NCBI GenBank assembly: GCA_032718565.1
Contig: JAVGVS010000410.1
Span: 241,001 to 305,000 of the forward strand
Reading direction: 5' to 3'
From: Distichodus sexfasciatus
Lineage: Eukaryota; Chordata; Actinopteri; Characiformes; Distichodontidae
Length of the DNA: 64,000 nt
The position numbers and the translations under genes are program-made. A model generated the notes under the pieces. That model was not told where the DNA came from and ran no database searches. It worked only from the letters and a program-made list of their open reading frames with translations. This document shows positions 23,801 through 36,314 of this stretch, piece after piece (position 1 is the first letter of the stretch; each line of letters begins with the position of its first letter).

Positions 23801-26800
23801 AACGGAAAATCCAAACAGACGCTCCCCCACCTCTCCGCCCGTACGCTTAAAGCGGTCCCGGGGTAAACAAAGGGTCAACAAAACCGTGTCTCCGTTTATC
23901 GTCACGCAAGTGCTGCAGTCCCAGAAGCAAACAGTCTGGTTTATTCAAGTGATTATCAAAGACAAATAAGATCAAGTGGGCCCTGTGTAATGAATATATT
24001 ACTGCACAGAAGGACCAAAAAGCCTAGAGGAAAAAAAGGAATCAATGATTACTTAGGGGATGAAATGAATCTTAATGTGTTGAGCAGATGCTAAACACTG
24101 TAATATTAAGCTCGGCTCTTGGCTCAGCACCGCAGGTTGACCAGTCCTCTCCTAATATGGTCAGTAAGACGTTTTACTAAGGGGTTTGTGTCTTCTTTCA
24201 CGTGTTGCATTCAGTGTCCAGAAGAGTGTGGGAATGGCCTGTTCCTCTGACCGCCATTTGACACGTTACAGCACAGACCCAGCACAAAAAAAAAAAAAAA
24301 AAGCAAGAATGAAAGAGAGAAAGAAAAACATCAGAACCGGTACCGGCGCGATGAATCAAAAGACTTGAGCAAGTCAAAAACAGTCTAAGGCAAAGCAGAC
24401 AAATGCCCTTTTGATTTCAAGACTCCACGTTTTTCAAAACAGGCAGATTCCTTAAAAGAAACGGATATCTTCGATACAACAAATGATAATTCATCATCAT
24501 CTTCCATTGGAAGTTGCATCGGCTTCGTGAAAAATGCATGAATTACTAATTAATGAGGCATTCTGAGCAAATTTACATATTCATAAAGGTGTGGTTGAGT
24601 AATTGACGTATGCATGAGAGAGCGGAGTGATGGGTAGGAGATAATAACACAGGCCTGCACGAGAACCTTTATTTCGCTAAATTCTTCAAAATGCAGAGTG
24701 AGTCGAGACGCTTTTAAATTTGCATTACGTATTCATTCTTCCCAAAAGAAACGCAGTCAAATGCTTTGAGAGATAAATACACTCAGGAAATGCAATGATG
24801 TGAAACAGTATGTAAAATTACATTTTGTGAAATATGGCCCTACGAGGATTCTTCAAAAGTTCATTTAGCAAACTGATAGGCTCAACAACCGTGCTTCGGA
24901 AATCTCAACATGTTGCTGAATCTTAGACGGAACGTACAAATCTGCCGCCAGTGACGGATGAAAAAAGGAAACCTAACGGGATATTTGTTGCACATGCATG
25001 CTCACACGTTTCCCCCCCACCGAGATTCAGTTTAACAAACTGTGCAGGACTTCCTGTGCGCCGCTGTGAAGCTTTTGAAAACGGGTCGGGCCACATTTAC
25101 ACCTCGACAAAGAGAGTCCTCTTCGCTATCTTCGTCTCCGTGGCTATTTTCCAAGGTGACACCCGTCTCCGTATAGGCTGCATCTCTGCTCTATGACACA
25201 CCATTTCCCATTTCCACCCATTTCCATCCACGAGAGACTGTTTACTGTGAAGTCCTCCGCGATAGCTGTCGACGGAACCTGATTAATAGCGTCCCGTTGA
25301 GCCATGAGGTCAGCCTTTTGGAGTCTTGCGAGCGGTGGGGCAGGTCCAAAAGGGGTTTGGACCCAAGCGGTCTGTATGTCACTCGGAAAGAGTCCTTTCC
25401 ATTGTTAGCGGCTCTCCAACAAAAGCCATGTGAAAAGCTGCCCCAAATATGGTGCATTAGAAGAGCACAAACAACATTCAGATGGTTCCTAGGCTTTCTT
25501 TGCAGCTATGCACTGGCGAATGACAAGTTCAACAAAAACATGTTGAGTTTTTCACCCGGCCCTATTGTGTTCCCACATTAACTGCAAGCTGGGCTCTTTG
25601 AGCTTGTCCAGAATTGTGTCTGGACTCCGTTGGGCCTGCGATGGCTCCGTCAGCGGACTTGGCCTACACCGCACACCATGCCGTCTCTCTTCACTGTTCT
25701 TTTCATTCCCCCTCCCCTTCCTTTTCCCCTCTCGGCGACTTGGCTTTCACTCCTGCTAAAGCGAGCGATTGATGGGATGACGGAGAAGTTAAACAATTAA
25801 AAGATGGCCTTCCGAGCCAACTGTTTTGTGCGCTCGGTTCCATGCTGAGGAGAGGCTTTTGTGCTCGCAGTCATTGTTTGGATTCAAAATGAAAGATCAC
25901 ATCAGAGCACACTGACTTCAAGCTCTATTTCTATAGTCTCTCCGGATTTTGAAGGTCAGTTATGATAACAAGCACGGAAAGAAAAATACAAGAGTTAAGA
26001 CACGAAATGAACCAAAATAAACCTTCTCCAGAATGTGACAATGAGAATAATTAGATTTTGTCTAACATGTCAGAATAAACCAAAGGAAAAAATTTTATCA
26101 TCCCTGCAATGGGATGTACATCCTATGAATCGTAACCTGCCTGTTCACTTTAACACTGTGACAGAGGAAATAAGACAATTGAGGTAAAGTATCACAAATT
26201 AGGACCCGCTTTAAAAACAGAGAAGTTTCTGTTTAACCTTGCTGGACTTTTGGAAGGCACTTCCGAGTCTGGGAAGAAGACTTTTGGCAAACGAACAAGG
26301 AGCCTGGAGGGTCCGCGCATCTCCGGGCGCTGGTACTCCACACTAATCTATTTTAAACCATCTGTGAAATTAGCAAGATTCCTTAAGTCCTTCACCTCCA
26401 AGGATTAAAAAAAAATGGCTCTGGGCCGGAGCCATCTTTACATATGTATGCGTGTCTGCTATCCGCTAGCCTGCAACCCGGTCCAACCCGATTGTGGCGC
26501 TGGCTCCAGTGAGCATGTACTAACATTTTACCCACCATCACAGGCGCACAAAAGCGTTGCTACTTTGAAGGCGCAGCTTTATCTGTATTTTTCTCCGCAC
26601 CTTTTTGTGCGACCCTTGAAATCCATTCCCGTCTACCTTGCATTACGCTACGTAAATGTGAGCTCATTCATTCTGCAAATAACCACACACTCCAGCGCAT
26701 GAATAGCAATGTGACTAACAGCCTTGCTTGCAAAAATGATTTTCAATTACAAACTATTCTAAATGAAAAGAAGACACGCATTTCAGCAGGCGACACGAAC

Positions 26801-29800
26801 CTGGAAGAGGAGGCAAATCTGCTCTAAACACAGGCCACAGCTACCTGCGTTGCCTGCGCCCATAAACGGCTCGAGAGTGCAGCGCCACAGCGGGGCGACG
26901 GCTCCGCCAGAGGCTCTACAATAAAGTCATGAGTCAAGTCTAATGAGAAAATCAGATAAATAGCAGCTGGATTCGGGGGAGCCGGCCCTCCCTGACTGAT
27001 TCACGGTGCTCGTGGCGAGAGCACGGCGCTCTGAGGAGACGGCAGCTCTAAAACAGTAAAATATTGTTCCAGACGACTCTCTCCAATGTTTAGTCATCAG
27101 GGCTTTGAAATAACAGGACTGTCGCCTGTGCGCACCGCGGCGGAATTAATTATTATTTGCCGCCCAAACACCTACATCTTAATACTAACACAGCGACAGT
27201 TTATCCAAACAAGCCACTTAAAGGCTGCGAAATCGCTCTTCGTGCTTCGCTGCAGACCCCCGTCCTGCACCGCTCCCTCCCCGTCCACCCACAATCCCCT
27301 TCACTTCTGGCCCAGAGTCGCGCTACAGCATATCAAGGGGGGATTTAAAAAGTAGGTCTAGGAGAAATGAGAATTATCGTCTCTTATACAAGATTAAAAT
27401 GTCACTAGGCCGGCAGTCGCAGCGAAGTGCACGTGCACGCAAGTGCAGAAAATCACAAGGGCGCATGCACGACGCCAGGGCTGCTCTCGGGGCCAAAGAT
27501 TTGTAATGCAAGCTTTGTGAATTACAATAAGATTTATTGTGCAGCAGTATATGTCTAATTTTCCATCTACTGTGGGGCGCTTCAGCTGCAGAGAGCTGAC
27601 ACAGGCGTCTATTATACACCGCCACAGTTAAAATGTGGTTTTTACGCATGCTCTTGGGGAAAGGAGCTTACAGTGCATTCTGGCGTGGGACAAAAAATGA
27701 TTGATGAAGACAACAAAAGGCACATATAAATGGTTCTCCAAAATATTTTGAAACAAGTTCTATTCCAGATTCCCTTTTTTCACCTTCATTGGCTAAGAGA
27801 AGTTAAACAAAAGATGTAAAGCTGGATTCCGTTTTTGAAGGCTAGACGTATATTAAATAAGGCCTGAGACTTACATGAAAAGAATTACTATGACAACGCA
27901 GTACTGTACAATATTTATAGTTCAGTTTAGTCTTGTGTGCCTCAACAGTTTTAATGATGGCACTGTCCTCAGGCGGTATTCAACTATTAGAGCTCTTATA
28001 CACCAAAATAGAAATAATCAAACATGGGGTCTAATCTGAGAGCATAATGTCCAAACCAGATGGCAGTGGTCCAAAAGATGAAAAAACACATGCCGTCTAA
28101 AGGGCCTGCTTTCCACTAGGACTTCATACCATTCCTGGCACGTGGACTGGTCAGGCTGTGGGAGTGCATACGCTTAAAGAAATGCCCTCTCAACACATAC
28201 CTGCTGGAGGTCAGAAGGTCTTCTCAGACCTGGGTGGCATCGCGCAAGTCGAAGTCTGTCCTCCACAGCCTAAGCCAAAAAGTTCTGACAAAAAAATAGA
28301 AAAGACAGTTGTAGATGTTTGCAAAGAGACTTTTTTGCCAGTTGTACATACTGAAATGGGGACAGACAGTTTGAGGAATTTATTTACGCAGTCAACTAGT
28401 CTAATTCAATTCCTGCAAACCCCCTAACCTATATCAAAAAGAATAACAGTATTTCAGTATTCAGCCCCTTCCTTTAAAATGATCACCTGCTTATCAACTT
28501 GACCCAGTGAGCAAATTTGCTTGACATGTTTTTAAATGTTTAAAGAACATTCAACTGCCTCATTACGCTCCACCTGTACAGTAGCCAAAAGACACAATAA
28601 TCATTTAAAAACCATTTAACCATTATTCATAATCGCTCTTAATAAAACTAAATTAATTTGGTATGTATTGCACAGACATATATTAATCATTTAGAATGAT
28701 TTAAGACGTAAAACCACAATATCTGAAAAAGAGATATTAACTTTTACCAAAAATATAACATCTAGAAGTAATGGAAGGATTTGTGCTTCTCCATGTATTT
28801 TCTTCAAAATAGTCAAGTTAATTATTGAGCAATTTGAATGTTAAAATAATAATTAATAGAGCAGTTAATGTTCAAGCTGGATAGGCGTAGAAACTCTTCC
28901 AGATGTTATTACTGAAAATTAATGTAATTTCCAGAATTGCTCATTAATAAATACAATCTTTATTAGACAAATTATCTCTTAATAATCTTTGAAACATTTC
29001 TCATTTATTAGGCTAAGGACTACTTTAAGCTACTTCTTATTCATAAATGTAACCTATTGTTTTGTCCCACTAATAAATACATTATTTTAACAATAACGAC
29101 GTTTATTGTATTATATATAAATAATTTCTTAAGAGAAAATATTGCTCTTGTAAAGTTTGAAGCATGTAAAGTCTTATGGTCATGTGTTACTGTTAACGGT
29201 ATTCTTACTTCACTAATCTCTCGCTAGGTTTGTATGACGCCTCTTGCAATAAAACCTGAAATCAATCAAATCTTAACGTTACTGATCGAAATGTCAGAAA
29301 CTGACTTTCTTGACATTTTAAAACATCTTGACGTCGGTGTTTTTTTTGGGTCGTGATTTTTTTTTCGTCAGACTTGAAGAAAGTCGACGCTTAGCAAAGA
29401 GTGCGTTTTGACCACGTCGATAACTTGCCTCAGGGAGAGCCGTCAAAAATGAGCTCAAGGTAAACAGTTTACCGATTGTTTATGAGCATATTTTCACGGA
29501 AAAAACCAACAAAGACGTAAACGTCGACGTAAACAATAACATAACGAAACATAAACATACATTTTATGCCTTGGAAAGTATGAGGTAACGTTTCAACGCA
29601 GTAACTCGTCTAAGCGACGTTCACGAAGCGGGAAACTACACGGCGATACTGCGCGCGAGCTACACTTCACACGCGGCTGTAAGACTTCAACACGCGGTAT
29701 GGATGAGCTTGCAGCGTGTCAAGTCATATACCTAGATAATGTTTTCCATAATATTCCATAATATTGTCATTAAGACACTGACGTTCTTCTCAACACAACA

Positions 29801-29949
29801 TGAATGTCTACTGTCTGTACAGAATTTTTCATATTTAAGCTGTTACAGATCTTCTACACATTCAGTGTGAAAGACAAATCCGAGAACATAATTGTAGGTT
29901 GAACACTGCATCCTAATTGTCTCTAAGTCTATTTTAAGTTTAAAATTTA
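20845..29949. other. non-coding gene desert
   Basis: About 9 kb of mainly unique sequence with few recognisable repeats and one small tandem duplication at 21.6 kb. TAATTA-type motifs are frequent. Low repeat content over such a length beside a developmental regulator is suggestive of regulatory DNA; inferred only. Confidence 0.5.
21580..21648 (+). repeat. two-copy tandem duplication, 41-base period
   Basis: TATAGATAAATAATCTTTTC...CTCTAA at 21580-21607 recurs with one change at 21621-21648. Confidence 0.9.
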
Positions 29950-30140
29950 TATTTAATACTCCATTTCTAGTTTAAAGTGTATCTTTTCTATTCTATTTTT
30001 ATATTGTTTATTATATGTGCCCTATTTGTTCTTTGTTGTTTGCACTGTGAAAGCTGGAGCCACGTCGTCTCGTCTCTCTGTATAACTACAGTATATAGCA
30101 GAGATGACAGTAAAGTTTACTTTGACTTTGAAAAACGTGA
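29950..30140 (+). mobile_element. LINE 3' tail
   Basis: The block holds TGTTTGCACTGTGAAAGC, a short stem-loop-like stretch and the ending AGTAAAGTTTACTTTGACTT. This is the typical 3' tail of L2/CR1-type LINEs with a terminal TTTGACTTTGA repeat. No open frame remains. It lies just beyond the inferred end of sox6. Confidence 0.55.
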
Positions 30141-30395
30141 CCACCTTGACCAGAAATGTACAAACTTGTAAAAAAAAAAAACAAAAAAAACCCAGTGCGT
30201 TATTAATAAAGACCAAAATTCCATACCTTAGCCCTCACTGTAAGATTTTAACACAGAGTAGATCAAATATTATGCCTTTTTTGCTGGCTCAGTTACATCA
30301 AAAGTATTCTGATAAACAGCAGCCTCAGCAGTCAGGACAGGACAGCAGTGCAGCATTCAGGACAATAAAAATCATTTGAACCATTTTTACAGTTA

Positions 30396-30401
30396 TTTAT
30401 T
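30396..30401 (-). promoter_or_regulatory. candidate distal polyadenylation signal of sox6 (AATAAA)
   Basis: TTTATT on the plus strand reads AATAAA in sox6 sense. It is followed within about 30 bases in sense direction by T-rich sequence (TTTTTATTGTCCTG). It lies before a LINE 3' tail, beyond which no UTR-like signal was seen. Inferred; the motif alone is common in AT-rich DNA. Confidence 0.4.
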
Positions 30402-31544
30402 ACATTCATATCATTAACATATAATACTGCAAACTGTAACAACTGTTTAAAAGGAGGTACGATGAAAAAAGGTGTCTTTCTAACATTTTCAGCACTGGGT
30501 TTTGATCTAATTCTGCATCAGTAGTAGAAAACAGATTTACTCCCAGATATACAGACATGAAATCACAACTATGTTGGCAAGTATTATGATGCTAAACGTA
30601 CACTCCCTTCTAATATGAAATATTTTTGTAGTGTAGTGTGGTAGAGTTTGCAATTAGCAGCATGGAAAAACTCACCCAAAAACTGTTTTAATAAATTAGC
30701 TATTTAAATTATACAATTAATTAACTAAAATATATAAGCAAAAAAAAATGCTACATGAACTACATTTGTAAATGTAACCATTGCTTAGTTTTAAGTTGAT
30801 CATTATCGGATCGCATCCTTTTTGGGTAAAACTACACTAACTTGTTAACATACTAACCTACATGACATTGACATGTAAGTGTTACTGCTTTTGGAACTAA
30901 TACATTGCCCCACAATGTACAAAAATATATGACAATGAATAAGCAGAACAAATTGCTTTCAGAAATGCAAAATAAATTAACCAAAATTGTAAAAATATAT
31001 TAATTAATTGTAAAGTATACCGAGAGCTTATTTTAAATGTTCAATTTGTCTATTACAAGATATTTTTTCATGAGGGGTATTCTGGATTGAAACCAAAAAA
31101 GCCCAGTGAGAAGCTGTGACAATATAAAAAATTATAGTAATATTAAATTGATAAAACAATGGGTTCAAAAAGCTTTTTCTTTAAGATTGAGACAATGAAG
31201 ATTAGTTTATAAAAATATTATGGTAGCAAACAAATCTATGCTGCTCTGTGTGTGTTACCAACCTAATTTAAATAAGTTTGTGTTTAGCATCAACCTAAAA
31301 TAATACTTTAATCTTTAGACTCTATTGTCACACATAAATCACATAAATACAGTGAGATTGTTATTTAAATAACTTTTGTGGCTTTTATACAAATTATGGC
31401 TATACTTACAATACTGATCATGGTTGAATTTCATGTTTAAAAAAGAAAAGAAGAAGCAACGACACCATTTAAAACAAAATGTCTCTTTAATTTGTAAGTG
31501 TCAACAGCAGTACAAAAGATGGAGTGATGGTGAGACAATTTTCG

Positions 31545-31622
31545 TGGTGTGTGTATGTATGTATGTATGTACGTGGTTATGTATGTGTGTGTGTGTGTGT
31601 GTATGTGTGTGTGTGTGTGTGT
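31545..31622. repeat. (TATG)n(TG)n microsatellite
   Basis: GT units, then GTAT units, then a long GT run broken by TATG. In sox6 sense it is a CA repeat, which can bind hnRNP L-type proteins; function unproven. Confidence 0.95.
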
Positions 31623-32149
31623 CTCTATCTTTATGGAAAAAGAGGAAACTCTTGAGGTAAATGAACAATAACAGGCAGGAACTCCCTCTTCTGCCATTGT
31701 ACATCAATGGATTGAGTATACTGTAGAAATGGTGATACATTACAATATGCCAAAATGCCTCCTGTGGCGGAGAGCAACCTAGATAATTGTACAATCCACT
31801 AAGGTGCCTAAATACACCAAAATGTGTCACTCATCTGGTATATTTTACTTATATTAATACTACCATTACAGAGAAGACTTTATCTCTGAAACATACAACT
31901 GCAGAATTAATTTACCTTTAGTTTTACCTCACGTCAATACTGCACATGGAAACCAATAAATTTGCTGGTTTACATACTGAAGCCAAGCAGAAAATATTTT
32001 TAGTACCTTTTTTGTCTTTTTTAACAATAATATCCTTAGCAAATAGCTGTCCTTTGTACTGTATAAAGAAGAATGTGAACACAAGTGTGATGGCAACCTC
32101 TTAAGTTCAATTAAAAACTTTACACTGGACTGTACAAGATATGATAAAC

Positions 32150-32157
32150 TATTTACA
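32150..32157 (-). promoter_or_regulatory. Pumilio-type element in sox6 3' UTR
   Basis: TATTTACA on plus is TGTAAATA in sox6 sense, the consensus Pumilio response element. It is one of two in the UTR. Confidence 0.35.
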
Positions 32158-33118
32158 TTTTTAGACTTAATTTTTTTTTTTAAGCAGCAACAGACACTAT
32201 TTCTATTTCTCTAACGCCCGAACAATACCTGCCATGGGCCTAGGTACCTGCCGAGAAACCGGTCTCTACGCGAAAAACAAAAACGAAACAAACAAAAAGA
32301 TACAACACAACCAAGAAGGAAAAAAAAAAAACACACACAACAGGCTGCCAGCGGGATTTAAAACAAGAGCGGCTCTAGCGACAGAGGAGCCACGCACAGT
32401 GTTGCTTGAGAGACTAGAAAATCATCGAAAAAAAGCAAGAGTACCATTTGACAACGGCGTAAGTTGTCCCTGACAGCATTTCTTTTTCTTTTTTTTTTTA
32501 CTCTTCTGAACAGCAGCTAGCATGTCAGTCCAGCATGTCAGTGAATTGTGCTGATTAAATTAACAAAGAACAAATCCCACAATATACATCACAAACGTCC
32601 AATGACGGAGAAAAAAAAGAATTACAGTAAGATAAAGTAGAGACACCAGACACACTTTCGTCTTCCGTTGTTGCACCTACTCTGCGTTAAAAAATGGCAG
32701 TGATAATGATGAACTTAACACATGTCGAATGGACTGCTGCTGGTGATGCCAGATTTTGTTGTTTTTTTTTCTCCACGGAACACTAATAAGCAACACAGTC
32801 GGTATGAAGACCTCAAAATGCACACCATGCGTCTGTCTTACTCAGCACAGAAAGCGAATAAATATTTGTTCATTTTCATGGACTGAGCTTACCAAGAACC
32901 TCACCTCCGTTTTCTCACGACGGACTGAAAAAGTACCGATGCCATTTAGGCCGAATTAAAGACAAAGAAATGGAAGAAGGAGGATTAAAAAAAAAAAACC
33001 CAACAACTAATATTGATTAAGAAATTTAAGCAACTGATTTTCTTGATAAGAAAAAGTCTAAGTGCATGCAATTTGTACGATTATTCAAAATTGTCTTTGC
33101 CATCATTTGCTAACTCAC

Positions 33119-33151
33119 GCACGCACACGCGCACACACACACACACACACA
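33119..33151. repeat. (CA)n microsatellite
   Basis: Imperfect then perfect CA run. Confidence 0.9.
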
Positions 33152-33463
33152 AAAGCACATAAGGAATTGTCAGCCAGGGCTAGGGGAGTTTTGATGGACT
33201 CATCGCAGGGCGTCATCATTGAAACGTGTCCAAGTGAGGTGCTTGGGGGTGTAAGCTGCGTCCAGTACTGTTGGATCGTCAGGGACGTGATTTCAGCATC
33301 TACATGAGGTACAGTGACTTGTCAGTTTTGATTTTTCGTTTTCGTTTTCTCTAAAGAACAATGACCGACGTACACAAACACGAAAGAAAAACAAGAACAG
33401 TTACATAACTTATACTTCAGTAAGTATTCATGAACAAAAATAGAATTCTATATTCCTATGTTA

Positions 33464-33471
33464 TATTTACA
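33464..33471 (-). promoter_or_regulatory. Pumilio-type element in sox6 3' UTR
   Basis: A second TATTTACA on plus (TGTAAATA in sense), about 1.3 kb from the first. Confidence 0.35.
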
Positions 33472-33587
33472 ATTTGAAAAAGACATTTAATTATTTTTTT
33501 TTTGCGATGAGATGGTGAATAAAAGTAAAAGTTGTTTTAGGGCCAATTCAGGTTCGGATCATATTGATGTTTTGAATTCTTTTCCTC

Positions 33588-33596
33588 TGATTGTCC
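33588..33596 (-). promoter_or_regulatory. miR-219 seed match (8mer, extended) in sox6 3' UTR
   Basis: TGATTGTCC on plus equals the first nine bases of miR-219-5p, so the sox6 transcript would carry an 8mer plus one extra pair. Sox6 is an established miR-219 target in oligodendrocyte differentiation. Confidence 0.6.
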
Positions 33597-34435
33597 TTCT
33601 CTACTGACACTTTTAGAGCCACCCCTGGCTAATAAATACAATAAAATGTCTATATGCACTATATAGGTTCAAATACAATATACAACACAAACATACATGA
33701 CCGATAAGATGCGCTATTGAAGTCCGGCGTGTCTCGGCTGACCAGTCTCTATGCGAGCCTCCTGTCGAGTTTACTGCTCTTTCCTCCCTTAGGCAGCACT
33801 GGAGCTTAAACAAAGTGTTCATTCATCACGTGTCTTTGCATAAATAAACAAAATAAGTCGAGAGAGAAAAAAATGACTCAAATCTGGCAACTGTGTGGCG
33901 TAACCCACGAGTCCAAACAGGTCACTTTTGTTCGTGTGGATTATTATTATTCTTTTTGTCCTCGCACGACGGCTTCACATTAGTCAGAATTGATAAAAAT
34001 ACCATTTATATCCAGTGCTTGTAACACTTATGAAACATTGTCTCTCTGTGAGATTGAAGTTGTCTTTTTTATCTTCTTCTTCTTCTTCTTCTTTTTTTTC
34101 GTTTTCTATTATACAAGCGCAATCAAGTTTCAGTCCCAACAGTCCTTTTTTTCGTCAACTGCCAGCCTAAAGAATTGGTTTGGCATGATCGAGAGAACAA
34201 AAACATATGTACAAAGCACATACAAATCAACCAATCTACCAGCAAACAGATATAACAGCTTTAAACAAAGAGAGGTTTAAAAACAGATGAAAACAAGACG
34301 CCTCGGGGAAGAGCAAAAACCCCGGCGAGCGTTGTACCTTATGATAAAAGAATCACGACAAGCACGAGAAAATAATAGAAAAACAAAAACAATAAAATAA
34401 AGACTAAAACTGACTAGAGAAGTGCTCACAACTTC

Positions 34436-34442
34436 TAAGACT
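34436..34442 (-). promoter_or_regulatory. miR-499 seed match (7mer-m8, extended) in sox6 3' UTR
   Basis: TAAGACTTG on plus (34436-34444) matches miR-499-5p positions 2-10. It is the most distal of the six matches, about 2.7 kb after the stop. Confidence 0.6.
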
Positions 34443-34591
34443 TGAAGTAAATGCTTTTTCTTTTTTTAGGGATTGGGGCCAAAAGTCGCGATCAATGCCT
34501 CGAAATGTTGGGAACAAAAAAATACGAAATAAGAGCTAAACAGCTATCAGTACCTTTTTGACCTCTGGAGGCAATGCAGTGACCAGTCAAA

Positions 34592-34616
34592 CCCCTCCCT
34601 CCCTCCCTCCCTCCCC
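34592..34616. repeat. (CCCT)n microsatellite
   Basis: Tandem CCCT units inside the putative sox6 3' UTR. Confidence 0.9.
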
Positions 34617-34986
34617 CTTTACACCCTGGCGCTGACCGCTCCTATCCGTTCTAATCGCCCAGGTTACTGATGGAGGAGGCGGAAAAACCGAGACAGGTTC
34701 AAGGGCAAGAGGAAAATAGCCGGCCTCATGCATTAATAATGCCACGTTTTTCAGACGATACCGACTCGTCAGTCATTTTAATAATCCCCCACAGCTTGAT
34801 CTACTTGTTCCATCTGCTCGCCAGCACCTCGCGCCTGCTCCCGGCTGCGGCGTTTCGGCTCCATCAAAGATGGAGAGAGCACAATAAAGCACTGAGTTCA
34901 AACCCCCCCCACCAAACCCTTCTCCATTGTTCGGTGCCCTCTCCTGGGCACGGACCAGTGCCGGGAGCCAGATGGCAGCGCCTCGA

Positions 34987-35000
34987 GGGAGGGAGGGAGG

Positions 35001-35034
<34 letters not shown>
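34987..35034. repeat. (GGGA)n(GA)n microsatellite
   Basis: Perfect GGGA units grade into about 12 GA units; in sox6 sense this is a (TC)n(TCCC)n pyrimidine tract in the UTR. It makes several long but spurious open frames on both strands. Confidence 0.95.
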
Positions 35035-35035
<1 letters not shown>

Positions 35036-35329
35036 CAAGGTGCCGGGCAGAGGGCAGCTGAGAGGAGATGGAGGTGCTTCGGAGCCCCCCCACCACCACA
35101 CCGACTGCGGGGGGCTTCGCCGCAGGGCCGTGGCCTCAAACAAGAGGTCCTGACCGCTGGCTGCCTCTTGGCCGTCCTTAGTTTGGCACGGCAAAACCAG
35201 ACGAGTTCCGTAGTACGGCGAAGGCGGCGTGCGGAGAGTCCGTTTTTAACGAGAACATCAAAGTCAAATTTTGGAAGCTCTGTCGGGGGGAAGGGGGTCC
35301 GGGAATTGTTTTGAAGCGTTAATTGGTGG

Positions 35330-35600
35330 AGATCTGCGTTGTGTGAACAGTTTTAGGGATCGACAACTAAAATCAGCTACGTTACTGCAACCGATGATTG
35401 CAGCTACCGGATGGGTGATGAACTGCATAACAGCGCGCTTTTGGCAGCTGCGAGATGGAGTCGGAGGACATATCTGTGGCTGTGAAACGGCTACTTTTTC
35501 TTTATAGCTCGTAAGCTAACTATTGCAACAGCTACTTGTAATCAAAAGCATCTTGAAAAGCTTCAGTTTAAAAGTAGCTTCCGCAACACTGTGCGTAAAC
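35330..35600. repeat. MITE-like repeat fragment inside sox6 3' UTR
   Basis: The block shares the 17-base run GAGATGGAGTCGGAGGA (35452-35468) with 2934-2950. It ends in AAAAGTAGCTTCCGCAACAC, the same end type (AAGCTACTTTTAAA...CAACACTG) seen at 4.2, 59.5 and 63.2-63.7 kb. It therefore appears to be an inserted non-autonomous element that became part of the mRNA tail. Confidence 0.55.
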
Positions 35601-35745
35601 ACAGGGAAAAGGCACAAATCGTTCGCAAGGTGATTTTATGTAAATAAGTGCCATCTTTAATTGAATTTTAGCTGCAGTCTCCACGGCCAGCCTTAAGAAG
35701 AAACAAAACTGGCCCGAAACATCCAGCTCTAACCGGAATCCTCTC

Positions 35746-35753
35746 TTAAGACT
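35746..35753 (-). promoter_or_regulatory. miR-499 seed match (8mer) in sox6 3' UTR
   Basis: TTAAGACT on plus equals AGTCTTAA in sense, a full 8mer for miR-499-5p. Confidence 0.7.
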
Positions 35754-35822
35754 CGGTTTACAAAAAACGTCGCACGGAACTTCTTCCCACGCGGGCTCTG
35801 TGTGTGTGTGTGTGTGTGTGTT

Positions 35823-35830
35823 TTAAGACT
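35823..35830 (-). promoter_or_regulatory. miR-499 seed match (8mer, extended) in sox6 3' UTR
   Basis: TTAAGACTTG on plus (35823-35832) equals the first ten bases of miR-499-5p, giving a continuous 10 bp pairing in sense. It is the best single site of the cluster, 77 bases from another 8mer at 35746. Confidence 0.75.
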
Positions 35831-36285
35831 TGTGTCATTTTAAGGTTTACAATGTCCAAACGACTTAGCGTGGACTTTAAACTTTCAGCCCCGGAAACGA
35901 GGGGCTAAGGAGTTTAGACAGAAGACGGCAGTACATATTGTACAACAGCAATTTGTGATTGTAATGCTACCAAAGCTGCCTTTTGCTGCCTTTCCAATTT
36001 CGCAGATTGGACGCCTTTGGCCCCTTGGCGTGCTGGCCAGATTACAATCACTCTGATTAAGAACTTAGCGGGTAAGACTGATGCGAAGGGCACAAGGGAT
36101 GGGCAGGAGGGGAGGGAGGGAGTGAGGGAGGGAGCGATCACTGCACTGAACCTCCTGGAGGAACTGGAACTGACGAGAGCGGACTTAGAGACCTTCTCAT
36201 TAAAGTCCAGCATCTAACGCAGCCTCTAAATTCCTGAGTACTTCACTAGGGGAGTGGAGGCGGAGGGAAAGAAGCGATTGGGGGT

Positions 36286-36291
36286 TTTATT
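36286..36291 (-). promoter_or_regulatory. candidate proximal polyadenylation signal (AATAAA)
   Basis: TTTATT on the plus strand, about 820 bases after the stop codon in sox6 sense, within CGAAATAAAACCCC. Use of this site would yield a short UTR holding only the 36706, 36348 and 36322 miR-499 matches. Weak evidence. Confidence 0.25.
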
Positions 36292-36314
36292 TCGAGTTTG
36301 ACACGATTGCGAAG

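Noticed and set aside
1..30000. A second protein-coding gene such as insc, the 3' neighbour of SOX6 in mammals
   Set aside because: No exon with recognisable motif and splice sites was found; such a neighbour, if syntenic, must lie outside the window.
34670..35314. 214-residue open frame on plus
   Set aside because: Runs through a (GGGA)n(GA)n repeat, giving REREREREG-type low complexity. No domain, and it lies antisense to the sox6 UTR.
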